Source: Mesorhizobium sp. GbtcB19
GTDB taxonomy: Bacteria > Pseudomonadota > Alphaproteobacteria > Rhizobiales > Rhizobiaceae
DNA: 64,000 nt
Direction of reading: 5' to 3'
Assembly: GCF_019091085.1 (NCBI RefSeq)
Contig: NZ_JAGXJY010000001.1
Coordinates: forward strand, 186,001 to 250,000
Positions 7,899 to 16,078 of the stretch are shown here, in pieces (within the stretch, counting starts at the first letter, position 1; every line of letters starts with the position of its first letter). A model generated the notes under the pieces. It worked only from the letters and a program-made list of their open reading frames with translations, made no database searches and had not been told where the DNA came from. The position numbers were made by a program, and so were the translations under genes.

Positions 7899-9542
7899 AT
7901 GACCGCCGCGCTCCAGACCTCCCGCATCGAAGCCTTCCTCGCTTTCCTGGAAAGCGAGAAGATGCTGACCGCGCACAGCGTCCAGCGCGCCATGGGTGCG
8001 GCGAGCACATCGGGGCATCCGTTCGATACGGTGATGACCGAACTCGGCCTGATCGGCGAGCAGGAGCTTGCCAGCAGCCTGTGCCGTTTCCTCGATGTGC
8101 CGATGCTTGCCGATCTGCCGAAGGAGCTGAGCCCGCAGATGCTGGCCGGCGTGCCGCTCTCCTATCTCAAGGAAAACGCGGTGCTGCCGCTGGAGATGAA
8201 CGACCGCCAGCTGGTCGTGGCGGTGGCGGATCCTTTGTCGTCGGCGACCATCGATGCACTGGCCTTTCACTGGGAAAGGACGCCGTCGCTGCGCGTCCTG
8301 CCGCGGCGCATGATCGGCGAATACATCGATCGGCTGGAGCGCTCGGCGGCGGAAGCGGTGTCGCTCGAAGCCGGCAGCGCCGGGCCGGCCGATTTCGGCT
8401 CCGACGATCTCGAGCGGCTTAAGGATTTCGCGCGCGAGGCGCCGATCGTGCGCTTCGTCGCCGACACCATCCACCGCGCCGTCGATGCCAAGGCGACCGA
8501 CATCCATATCGAGCCCCTGGAAGATCACGTGCGCATCCGTTTCCGCAACGACGGCATGCTGTCGGTCGTCGACACGGCGCCCTCGGCGATGCTGTCCGGC
8601 GTTTCGACACGCATCAAGATCCTGTCGCGGCTCAACATCGCCGAGCGGCGGCTGCCGCAGGACGGGCGCATGCGCATCGCCGTGCGCGGGCGCGACGTCG
8701 ATCTGCGCGTCTCGGTCATCCCGTCGATCCATGGCGAGGCCATCGTGCTGCGCATCCTCGACCGCGCCGGCGTCGAGCTGCGTCTGGAAAAGCTCGGCTT
8801 CGACGAAGCCGCGCAGACCAAGATCCGGCGGATGTCGCGAGCCGCCAACGGCATCGTGCTCGTCACCGGCCCGACCGGCAGCGGCAAGACGACGACGCTT
8901 TACTCGGTCCTGGCCGAGTGCTCCCGGCCCGACGTCAAGGTGTTCACCGTCGAGGACCCGGTCGAATACCGCATGGCCGGCATCACGCAGTTGCAGGTCA
9001 ACCCGGCGATCGATCTCGATTTCGCCACGGCGCTGCGCTCGATCCTGCGCCAGGATCCCGACATCATCCTGCTCGGCGAAATCCGCGACCGCGAGACGGC
9101 GCAGATCGCCATCCAGGCGGCGCTGACCGGCCATCTGGTGTTTTCGACCTTGCACACCAACAGCGCGGCCGGCGCGCTGACGCGCCTGCGCGACATGGGT
9201 GTCGACGGCTACCTGCTCGGCGCCACGATCCGCGGCGTCATCGCGCAGCGCCTGCTGCGACGGGTCTGTCCAACCTGCCATGGCGCCGCCGACGGCGTCG
9301 CGTCCTGCAAAAGCTGCAACAGCTCCGGCTATAGCGGGCGCACCGTGACCTACGAAATGCTGCAAGTGTCGCCGCGCATCGCGGCGCTCATCGACGAGGG
9401 CGCCAGCGAGCTCGAGATCGCCAAGGCTGCTTCGGAAGCTGATCTGACGCCGATCGCGGCGCACGCGGCCACGCTGGTCGAGCGCAAAGTCACCACATTA
9501 GAGGAAGTGCGGCGCGTCATCGATCTCGGTGGAGGCGGCTGA
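7899..9542 (+). CDS. gspE: Type II secretion ATPase GspE
   Basis: GspE is the cytoplasmic hexameric ATPase that drives pseudopilus assembly. The 547-residue protein begins with an N1-type domain (residues about 20-150). The RecA-like core follows, with Walker A GPTGSGKTT near residue 326, an Asp box FTVEDPVEY, Walker B DIILLGEIRD and His box GHLVFSTLHTNSA. A four-cysteine zinc element, CPTC followed by CKSC near residues 460-475, is typical of GspE rather than a twitching ATPase. It starts three bases after the gspK stop and ends overlapping gspF. Confidence 0.93.
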   Translation: MTAALQTSRIEAFLAFLESEKMLTAHSVQRAMGAASTSGHPFDTVMTELGLIGEQELASSLCRFLDVPMLADLPKELSPQMLAGVPLSYLKENAVLPLEMNDRQLVVAVADPLSSATIDALAFHWERTPSLRVLPRRMIGEYIDRLERSAAEAVSLEAGSAGPADFGSDDLERLKDFAREAPIVRFVADTIHRAVDAKATDIHIEPLEDHVRIRFRNDGMLSVVDTAPSAMLSGVSTRIKILSRLNIAERRLPQDGRMRIAVRGRDVDLRVSVIPSIHGEAIVLRILDRAGVELRLEKLGFDEAAQTKIRRMSRAANGIVLVTGPTGSGKTTTLYSVLAECSRPDVKVFTVEDPVEYRMAGITQLQVNPAIDLDFATALRSILRQDPDIILLGEIRDRETAQIAIQAALTGHLVFSTLHTNSAAGALTRLRDMGVDGYLLGATIRGVIAQRLLRRVCPTCHGAADGVASCKSCNSSGYSGRTVTYEMLQVSPRIAALIDEGASELEIAKAASEADLTPIAAHAATLVERKVTTLEEVRRVIDLGGGG

Positions 9543-10759
9543 TGCCGGCATTCGCCTATCGCGCCTATCTCGCCGACGGCGCCCGGGAGAACGGCGTCGT
9601 CGAGGCGCCGACCAAGCAGGAGGCCGCGCGCAAGCTCGCCCAGCAAGGCCGCCGCTCCTACCATCTGGTGCCGGCAAGCGAGGAGAAGGCGCAGATCAGG
9701 CTGCCGGGCAAGGCCAGCCTCATGCTGACGCGGCGGGTCGATCTCAGCCGGCTTTTTGCCGAGCTTTCGGTGCTGCTCAATGCCGGTTTCACCATCGACC
9801 GTGCCTTGAATGCGGTGATCTCCGGCGAAGGCAACGCTACCAGGCGCCAGCAACTGCAGACGGTGCTCGACCTCACCACAGGCGGGCGCTCCGTCGCCGA
9901 CGCCTTCCGGACCTTGCCCGGCATCACGCCGGATGTCGCCGCCTTGCTCGCCAGCGGCGAGCGCAGCGGCAAGATGGCCTATATCTGCCAGCGCCTGGCC
10001 GATGCGTTCGAGGCCAGGGCCAAACGCAGGACCTCGATCATCGAGGCGCTGACCTATCCAGCCTTCCTGCTCCTGGTGATGTGCGGCGCCATGGTCGTCC
10101 TGGCGACGGTGCTGGTGCCGGCGCTGGAGCCGATCTTCGAGGGGTCTTTCGCCCCAAAACCCTTCACCATGCGCATGCTCTCGACCTTCGGCCACGTCTT
10201 CAACGACTATCCGTTCGTCTTCCCGCTTGCCGCCTTGCTGGCTCTGCTCTTCTATCTCGCCGCATCGAAGTCCCCGGCGGCAAAAAGCGTCTTCTCGCGC
10301 AGGCTTCTCAAACTACCGGTGATTGGCCCGCTGATCGCCAACGCGGTGCTTGCACGCTATCTCGAGACGCTGTCGCTGCTGCTTGGCAACGGCGTCACGA
10401 TGAGCGAGGCGCTTCGTCTGGCGACCAATGTTTCGCAACAGGCCTCGTTGACAGCGAGCTTTGCCGCGATCGAGGAGGAGGTGGCGAACGGCGCGCGGCT
10501 GCACAACGCCGCCGCCAATGCCAAGCTGTTCGACAACGCCACGCTGTCGCTGATCTCGCTTGGCGACGATGCCAACGCGCTTCCCGTCGTGCTCGACCGC
10601 GCGGGAAAAATGCTGCAGTCGGCCGTGACGCGTCGCATAGACACGCTGCTGAAGCTCCTGACGCCGGCAATGACGATCTCGCTCGGCTTCCTTGTCGGCA
10701 GCCTGGTCGTCTCGGTGATGACGACGATCCTCAGCATCAACGACCTGGCGCTGCAATGA
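9542..10759 (+). CDS. gspF: Type II secretion inner-membrane platform protein GspF
   Basis: GspF is the polytopic core of the assembly platform. Two T2SSF domains are visible: the first (about residues 75-195) contains LFAELSVLLNAGFTIDRALN and ALLASGERSGKM, and the second (about 275-395) contains RYLETLSLLLGNGVTMSEAL. Hydrophobic helices follow each domain (LLLVMCGAMVVLATVLVPAL and ISLGFLVGSLVVSVMTTIL). The length of 405 residues is normal. It begins on the last bases of gspE and ends in an ATGA overlap with gspH. Confidence 0.93.
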   Translation: MPAFAYRAYLADGARENGVVEAPTKQEAARKLAQQGRRSYHLVPASEEKAQIRLPGKASLMLTRRVDLSRLFAELSVLLNAGFTIDRALNAVISGEGNATRRQQLQTVLDLTTGGRSVADAFRTLPGITPDVAALLASGERSGKMAYICQRLADAFEARAKRRTSIIEALTYPAFLLLVMCGAMVVLATVLVPALEPIFEGSFAPKPFTMRMLSTFGHVFNDYPFVFPLAALLALLFYLAASKSPAAKSVFSRRLLKLPVIGPLIANAVLARYLETLSLLLGNGVTMSEALRLATNVSQQASLTASFAAIEEEVANGARLHNAAANAKLFDNATLSLISLGDDANALPVVLDRAGKMLQSAVTRRIDTLLKLLTPAMTISLGFLVGSLVVSVMTTILSINDLALQ

Positions 10760-11226
10760 GGACATTCGCCGCCGCGCCGGAACGCGAGGGTGAAGCCGGC
10801 TTCACTTTGATCGAGATGATGGTCGTGCTGGCCATCATCGCCGTCGTCGCGGCAATAGCGGCGCCCGGCATCGTCCAGCGATACCGCTCGCAAAGCCTGG
10901 ACGCGCTGTCGGGCGAGATCGTCGCCCGAATCCGCATGTCGCGCACAGTGGCGATCGCCACGGCCAGGCCGCAGCAGATCGTCATAGATCTCGGCGGCCG
11001 CACGATCCGCTTCGGCGACCGGCCCGTGCTCGATTTGCCTGCGGACGTGAAGATGACCGTGACCACGGGCCGCGAAACCGTGGCGGACGGCCGCCAGGCG
11101 GCTTTGACGTTCCTTCCCGACGGCAGCTCGTCAGGCGTCGAAATCGACCTGCGGCGCGGCGGCCAGGCGGCGCATATAGAGGTGAGCTGGCTGACCGGGC
11201 TCGTCAGCAGGACGATGAAGCCATGA
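10756..11226 (+). CDS. gspH: Type II secretion minor pseudopilin GspH
   Basis: A short leader ends at Gly before the class III signal GFTLIEMMVVLAIIAVVAAIA, with Glu at +5 of the mature protein as required for pseudopilin assembly. The rest is a small beta-rich domain with RTVAIATARPQQIVIDL and FLPDGSSSG, both common in GspH. The true start is the ATG at 10756 overlapping the gspF stop; a much longer open frame upstream is only a shadow of gspF. Confidence 0.85.
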   Translation: MRTFAAAPEREGEAGFTLIEMMVVLAIIAVVAAIAAPGIVQRYRSQSLDALSGEIVARIRMSRTVAIATARPQQIVIDLGGRTIRFGDRPVLDLPADVKMTVTTGRETVADGRQAALTFLPDGSSSGVEIDLRRGGQAAHIEVSWLTGLVSRTMKP

Positions 11227-11588
11227 CGCCGGAAAACAGCGAAGACGGTTTCTCGATCCTCGAAATGATCGTCGCCATGACCATTCTGGCGCTGATCCTG
11301 GGCATCGCCAGCCAGACGATCGTGCTCGCCGGCCGCAGCATCGTGGCCGCGCGCGAACAAATGGAATCGGCGCGCAAGGTCCGCGCGATCATGGCGCAGT
11401 ACGACACCGATGCCGAAAGCAGCGCAACGGCCGCGCTCGATGCCATCGCCCAATCCGGCTGGACGATCAGGGTTCAGCCGATGGGCACCGGAAAGGCCAA
11501 GCTCAACGCGGTCGTCATTGAAAAGGCCGGCGCGGTGGCGGGAACATTTCTCACCTTCATGCCCGCCAAACGGCAAGGTTCGCAATGA
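11223..11588 (+). CDS. gspI: Type II secretion minor pseudopilin GspI
   Basis: A 121-residue prepilin-like protein with leader and cleavage context DGFSILEMIVAMTILALILGIA. Its position between gspH and gspJ and its short length fit GspI, which forms the tip complex with GspJ and GspK. It overlaps both neighbours by four bases. Confidence 0.75.
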   Translation: MTPENSEDGFSILEMIVAMTILALILGIASQTIVLAGRSIVAAREQMESARKVRAIMAQYDTDAESSATAALDAIAQSGWTIRVQPMGTGKAKLNAVVIEKAGAVAGTFLTFMPAKRQGSQ

Positions 11589-12307
11589 GCGGTCTTTTTA
11601 CCGACGCGACCTGCATCCTCGCGGCTTCATTCCGTTGGAGGGCGTGGCGCGACCAAAGGAAGGCCGCCACCACGCGATCCTGCCCGGCCGCCAAGCGATC
11701 GCCGATCGAAGGATTTGCGCTGATCGACGTGCTGGTGGGGCTCGCCCTGGTAGGCGTGGTTTCCGCCCTGATGGTTACCTTTCTCGGCCAAGCGCGAACC
11801 ATGGTGCGCATCCAGAACGCCACCCAGATGCAGATGGAGGTGGACGCCGCGACACGGTTTCTCGAAACCGCGCTCAGCAATGCCGAGGCCCTGCCTCTCA
11901 TGCAGTCGACACCCGACGACGTGATCTATTTGAGCGGCGGACCTGACCGGCTGCAGTTCAACGGCATCATGGCGATCGGCTTCGGCTCGTCCGCTCTCAG
12001 GCAGATTGCGGTCCAGCCCACGGACAGCAGCCTGACCATCATCCAGATTCCGCGCCGGGGCGGCGCTGCCGCGGCCGACGACACGACGCAAAACCGGGCC
12101 GTGCCGCTGATTGCCGGCGTGACCGGCGTGCAGTTCGAATATCTCGACGGCGCGAAAGGCGTCTGGTCGGCGGATTGGAAATTCAACCGCCGCCTTCCGG
12201 CCGCGATCCGTTTCAAACTATCCGTCGCCAGGGATGGCGCGACCTTTGCGTCCGACGGCTTTGCGCGGTTGAGCCTGGCAAGCCTTCCGGGAGAGCAGGA
12301 CAACTGA
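11585..12307 (+). CDS. gspJ: Type II secretion minor pseudopilin GspJ
   Basis: The prepilin motif GFALIDVLVGLALVGVVSALM lies unusually far in (about residues 43-63), so translation may start later than the coupled ATG at 11585. The mature part has VDAATRFLETALSNAEAL and a beta-rich end typical of GspJ. Position +5 is Asp rather than Glu, a conservative change seen in some minor pseudopilins. It is the last plus-strand gene and converges on gspG. Confidence 0.75.
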   Translation: MSGLFTDATCILAASFRWRAWRDQRKAATTRSCPAAKRSPIEGFALIDVLVGLALVGVVSALMVTFLGQARTMVRIQNATQMQMEVDAATRFLETALSNAEALPLMQSTPDDVIYLSGGPDRLQFNGIMAIGFGSSALRQIAVQPTDSSLTIIQIPRRGGAAAADDTTQNRAVPLIAGVTGVQFEYLDGAKGVWSADWKFNRRLPAAIRFKLSVARDGATFASDGFARLSLASLPGEQDN

Positions 12308-12354
12308 GGCGGCCGTCTCATGACGCAGGCCTGCCGGCGTTGAAACGGCGTCCG

Positions 12355-12825
12355 TCAGTTGGTGACGTCCTGATCTTCGCCTGTGCCATCCGGTTTGCCG
12401 TCACGTCCGAAGCTGCGGATCACGACGCCGCTGGCGTCGGCCTTCAGTTCGTAGATATACGGCTTGCCCCACGGATCGGTGAGACCGGTCGTCGTCTTCA
12501 GATACGGACCGTTCCAATGCGTGTCGCCGGGCGGCGCCGTCACCAGCGCCTTGAGCCCTTCGTCATTCGACGGGTATTTGGCGTTGTCGACATAGTAGAG
12601 CTCCAGCGCGCTCTCAATATTCTTGATCTGCGCCTTGGCGGCGCTGGTTCGGGCCGAGCCCAGATAGCGCAGCACCTGAGGCGCCACCAGCGTAGCGATC
12701 AGTGCGATGATGGCGAGCACGACCAGGAGCTCTACCAGGGTGAAGCCGGCCTCGCCTTCGTTGTCCCGCTTGTTTTCGAGCCGGCTCCTTTCGGTCAAAC
12801 CGATACGACGGAAAATCTGCATCAT
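12355..12825 (-). CDS. gspG: Type II secretion major pseudopilin GspG
   Basis: GspG polymerises into the pseudopilus. It has a charged leader, the cleavage site and helix GFTLVELLVVLAIIALIATLV (Glu at +5), then the conserved AAKAQIKNIESALELYYVDN and the C-terminal calcium-site region with YPSNDEGLKALV and DPWGKPYIY. Residue count (156) is standard. Its ATG overlaps the gspO stop as ATGA, so it is the last gene of a gspD-gspO-gspG operon that converges on gspJ. Confidence 0.93.
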   Translation of the reverse strand: MMQIFRRIGLTERSRLENKRDNEGEAGFTLVELLVVLAIIALIATLVAPQVLRYLGSARTSAAKAQIKNIESALELYYVDNAKYPSNDEGLKALVTAPPGDTHWNGPYLKTTTGLTDPWGKPYIYELKADASGVVIRSFGRDGKPDGTGEDQDVTN

Positions 12826-13316
12826 GGCGTCCCCAAATTCAGTCCGACAAATTGTTCGAGCGCCCAGCAGCAAGCCAGCCCGAGCGCGATGAACGGCCCG
12901 AACGGCACGCGCGACCGCGCCGCCATAGGACCTGCGACGACGACTTGCCCGCCGAGGAACAGCAGCGCGGCGGTGCTGGCGATAAACAGCAGCACCGGCA
13001 AGAGCAGCGGATCGATCCATAGCGCGGCCGCCGCCAGCATCTTCACGTCGCCAAGCCCAAGCCCGATCCTGCCGGTAAGCAGGAAATGGCCATGCCGCAG
13101 CGTCCAGAAAACCGCCAGCGTCGCCGCGGCGATGAGCGCATGCATGGCTGCATTGTCGTGCTGGACGATCAGTTGAAAGCCGAGCCCGCCCGCGGCCAGC
13201 GCCATGTTGAGCGCATCGGGAATGACCAGCCGCCTGAAGTCGATGACGGCGATGGCGACAAGCAGCGCCGCCAGCACCAAGCCGGCAACGATCAGGATCG
13301 CGACATCCGCTTGCAT
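12822..13316 (-). CDS. gspO: Short prepilin peptidase GspO (A24 family, peptidase domain only)
   Basis: This integral-membrane aspartic peptidase cleaves pseudopilin leaders. Two catalytic aspartates are visible, in VAIDFRRLVIPD-type context near residue 25 and in the GLGDVKML motif near residue 90. At 164 residues it corresponds only to the peptidase half of classical GspO/PilD. The N-terminal cysteine-containing methylase domain is absent, so pseudopilins may stay unmethylated or rely on another enzyme. It overlaps gspG and lies two bases from gspD. Confidence 0.85.
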   Translation of the reverse strand: MQADVAILIVAGLVLAALLVAIAVIDFRRLVIPDALNMALAAGGLGFQLIVQHDNAAMHALIAAATLAVFWTLRHGHFLLTGRIGLGLGDVKMLAAAALWIDPLLLPVLLFIASTAALLFLGGQVVVAGPMAARSRVPFGPFIALGLACCWALEQFVGLNLGTP

Positions 13317-13318
13317 GG

Positions 13319-15445
13319 TCAGTAGGCCAGTCTCTTCACATCCTGCTGCAGCTTGGTGCCGCCGCGCCGCTGCTGGATCGGCGTTTGCAGATTGATCTTG
13401 CCACGGAACTCTTCCGTCACCTCGCGGGCCTCGTTGATATCACGGATGACATGCGGCTTGATGAAGATGATCAATTCGGTCCGCTTGATGCCGTCATCCT
13501 TCTGCTTGAAGGCGTTGCCGATGACCGGAATGTCGCCGAGGATTGGCACCTGGGTGCGGCCGACGCTGTTTTTTTCCTGAATGAGGCCGCCCAGCGCCAG
13601 GGTCTCGCCATCATTGACCATCACGCGCGTCTGGACCTTGCGCTGCTGGATGGTCGGCGAATCGATGCCGGAGCTCTTCGTTGGGGTGGCGTCGCTGACC
13701 TCCTGCTGGATGTCGAGCATGACGCGACCTGCGTTGTTGATGCGCGGCGTCACCGTCAGGATGACGCCGGTGTCCTTCATCTGCACCGAGTTGATGATCG
13801 GCGCGGTGCCGTTGCCGGTGTCCTGGGATTGCTGGGTCAGGATCGGCACCTGGTCGCCGACCTGCAGGATCGCTTTCTGGTTGTTGAGCGCCATGATCGT
13901 CGGCGCCGATATGACGTTCACGTCGGTTATCGAGGAGAGTGCGTTGAGCGTCACCTGGATGTTGTCAGTCGCATAGCTCCAGCTGAAGCCTCCCATGAAG
14001 GCCGAGGCGGCGCCCTTGGCCAGGTCGGATACCGAGACCTTGGTGCCGCCGTTTTCGAAGAACCAGCGCAGGCCGTATTTCAAATCGTCGTCGAGCGTGA
14101 CCTCGGCGATCACCGCTTCCAGCATGACCTGCGTCGGCAGCACGTCCACCTTGGCCAGGATCTGCTGGATGCGTTCATAGTCGCGGGCGGTGGTCTGGAT
14201 CAGCAGCGCATTGTTCTCGACATCGGCGACCACCGTGGCATGGGCTGGCCCCTCGCCCTCTTGCTGAGGCAGCGAAGGCGACGGCCCGGTCAGCGGCGCC
14301 GGCGTGACGCCGTCCGACTGCATGGCGATCGGCGTCATGTCGGGCGACACATTCGAGCCAGCCGAACCTCCTTCGGTCTTGACCGCGGTGCCGAGAACCG
14401 AACTCAGCACGGACGCCAGTTCCTTGGCCGGCCGGTTCTGTATCTGGTAGACGAAGAGCTGCTGCTCGTTGGTCTCGGCCAGCCTGTCCAGCTTGCCGAT
14501 CCAGGTCGCGGCGCGCGCCAGATAGGCGGGACGCGAGGTGATCACCAGCACGGAGTTCAAGCGGTCGTTGGGGATGAACTTGATCACCTTGGCGCCGGGG
14601 CCATCCTTGGTGCCGAAGATGGAATCGAGCTCCGTCGCCACGGCCTCCGGCTTCGAGGCCTTGAGCGGATGCAGCGCCACCGACATGCCGCGCATCCAGT
14701 CGACATCGAACACCGAGACCGCCTCGCGAATCGCGGCGAGATCAGTGTTGTTGCCGGCGACGGTGATCAGATTGCGTGTCGAATCGACCCGCAGCACCGA
14801 GCCTTGCCGGGTGATCGGCTCGAGGATGGTCTTCATCTCGTCGGCGGCGATGAACTGCAGCTGGATGACCTGGACTTTCACGCCGGGGCCGGACGGCGAG
14901 ACGGACGGCACGCTGACCGCCGGCGTGCTCGACAGGGTCTCCGACAGCGGCACGATCTGGTAGGTGCCGGCGCGCTTGACGATGCCGGCGCCATTCACGG
15001 CCAGCGCCGATTCCAATATGTCCGACAGCGCCTCCTTGGAAACCGGCGTCGAGGTCTGCAGCGTCACCGTGCCCTGGACGCGCGGATCGACGACGTAATT
15101 GACCTGAAGTGCGTCGCCAAGAACCGCCTTGGCCGCCTGCGCCACCGACGCGTTCACGAGGTTGAGCTCATACTGCCCGCTGCCGTCGCCGGTCACCTGC
15201 GCGACCGGCGCGGCGGAGCCGACGAAGTCGCCCGATCCTTGATACTGCGCGCCATTGAAGCGCTGCGCCCGCTCCGCCGCAGAGCCGATGGTCGTGGGGC
15301 CGGTATAGCCCGCGCGCAGGGGCGAATTCTTGGCATGCAGGCTCTCGACGGTCTCGGTGAAGAAGTCGCCGCCCGATGGCGACTGGCAGCCGCCGAGCGC
15401 CAGCAGCATGAAAAACACGACGCTACTGACTGGCCTGACCCGCAT
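13319..15445 (-). CDS. gspD: Type II secretion outer-membrane secretin GspD (lipoprotein)
   Basis: GspD forms the outer-membrane gate. The N-terminus is a lipoprotein signal with lipobox LGGC near residue 20. An N0 domain (about 115-200) and N1-N3 ring domains follow; the last of these is interrupted by a Gly/Ser/Pro-rich loop near residues 360-400. The secretin barrel begins near residue 430, with VQTRVMVNDGETLALGGLI and GDIPVIGNAFK near the end. Being itself a lipoprotein, it may not need a separate pilotin. It leads the minus-strand gspDOG group. Confidence 0.93.
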   Translation of the reverse strand: MRVRPVSSVVFFMLLALGGCQSPSGGDFFTETVESLHAKNSPLRAGYTGPTTIGSAAERAQRFNGAQYQGSGDFVGSAAPVAQVTGDGSGQYELNLVNASVAQAAKAVLGDALQVNYVVDPRVQGTVTLQTSTPVSKEALSDILESALAVNGAGIVKRAGTYQIVPLSETLSSTPAVSVPSVSPSGPGVKVQVIQLQFIAADEMKTILEPITRQGSVLRVDSTRNLITVAGNNTDLAAIREAVSVFDVDWMRGMSVALHPLKASKPEAVATELDSIFGTKDGPGAKVIKFIPNDRLNSVLVITSRPAYLARAATWIGKLDRLAETNEQQLFVYQIQNRPAKELASVLSSVLGTAVKTEGGSAGSNVSPDMTPIAMQSDGVTPAPLTGPSPSLPQQEGEGPAHATVVADVENNALLIQTTARDYERIQQILAKVDVLPTQVMLEAVIAEVTLDDDLKYGLRWFFENGGTKVSVSDLAKGAASAFMGGFSWSYATDNIQVTLNALSSITDVNVISAPTIMALNNQKAILQVGDQVPILTQQSQDTGNGTAPIINSVQMKDTGVILTVTPRINNAGRVMLDIQQEVSDATPTKSSGIDSPTIQQRKVQTRVMVNDGETLALGGLIQEKNSVGRTQVPILGDIPVIGNAFKQKDDGIKRTELIIFIKPHVIRDINEAREVTEEFRGKINLQTPIQQRRGGTKLQQDVKRLAY

Positions 15446-15823
15446 CCACCCGATTCCCCTGATGGTTTACTTTAGGGCCTCTTGCGGGCGGATAGGCGGA
15501 TTGATGGGGGTGGCGCGAGTCTATCCACAGGGTTGGTAAGATGGAAAGGTACATAGGACGATCAAGACCGGTTATCTAGACATGGACAGTCAGCAATCTG
15601 AGCTAGCAGACCCCCAAAAACCATCGTCAAAGCTCCCACCACCTTCAATGGAGGCTCGGAGATTATACGCAAGCTCAATGTCTACGGTTGAACGAGTGGC
15701 AATCAAATGTTTCCAAGTCTGTAACAACTTTATTCTTAAATTCCACGCTCAATCGATATACAATCTAATAAATTCATCCCAACGACCGCAGCACCGTCCA
15801 CCGGCTAATGAATCAAAACCCAC
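15446..15823. other. AT-rich intergenic region between gspD and the Rhs immunity gene
   Basis: No convincing gene. The left part must hold the promoter of the gspDOG operon. The right part (about 15640-15823) is markedly AT-rich, like the adjacent toxin tip, and contains no coding pattern that survives inspection. Confidence 0.5.
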
Positions 15824-16078
15824 CTATCTCAATTTGTACTTATTTTGCATATATTTTTCGATCAAAATCATCTTACTTCTAACATAATCATAGTCATATA
15901 ATAAATCACCGCCTCCTGGTCTGTACATCGATAACGTTATCGAAAAATCCTGCAATGTTTCGTCATCAACAAAGTTGTCTGCAAGAAGAACTTCGATCTT
16001 GTTTGCCGCACTAATACTTATATCATTTCCAGATATAAACCTGCCAATTAATTCCATTAGTTCCTCCATGAAAATCAC
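15824..16078 (-). CDS. Candidate immunity protein for the Rhs toxin
   Basis: This 84-residue acidic protein begins [14 protein letters not shown] after a possible two-residue extension and contains [19 protein letters not shown]. Its start overlaps the rhs stop as ATGA, so the two are translationally coupled. Position directly behind a polymorphic toxin, small size and AT-rich composition are the classic signs of a cognate immunity gene. I do not recognise the fold; the assignment rests on context. ATG at 16078 or 16069 are both possible starts. Confidence 0.65.
   Translation of the reverse strand: MIFMEELMELIGRFISGNDISISAANKIEVLLADNFVDDETLQDFSITLSMYRPGGGDLLYDYDYVRSKMILIEKYMQNKYKLR

Noticed and set aside
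6825..9464. 879-residue minus-strand frame across gspK and gspE
   Set aside because: Arises from codon bias on the opposite strand of highly conserved secretion genes; no motif and no start context.
15582..15887. Plus-strand open frame of 101 residues in the AT-rich gap
   Set aside because: Low-complexity, AT-driven frame with no recognisable motif and no ribosome-binding site; it partly overlaps the immunity gene on the other strand.
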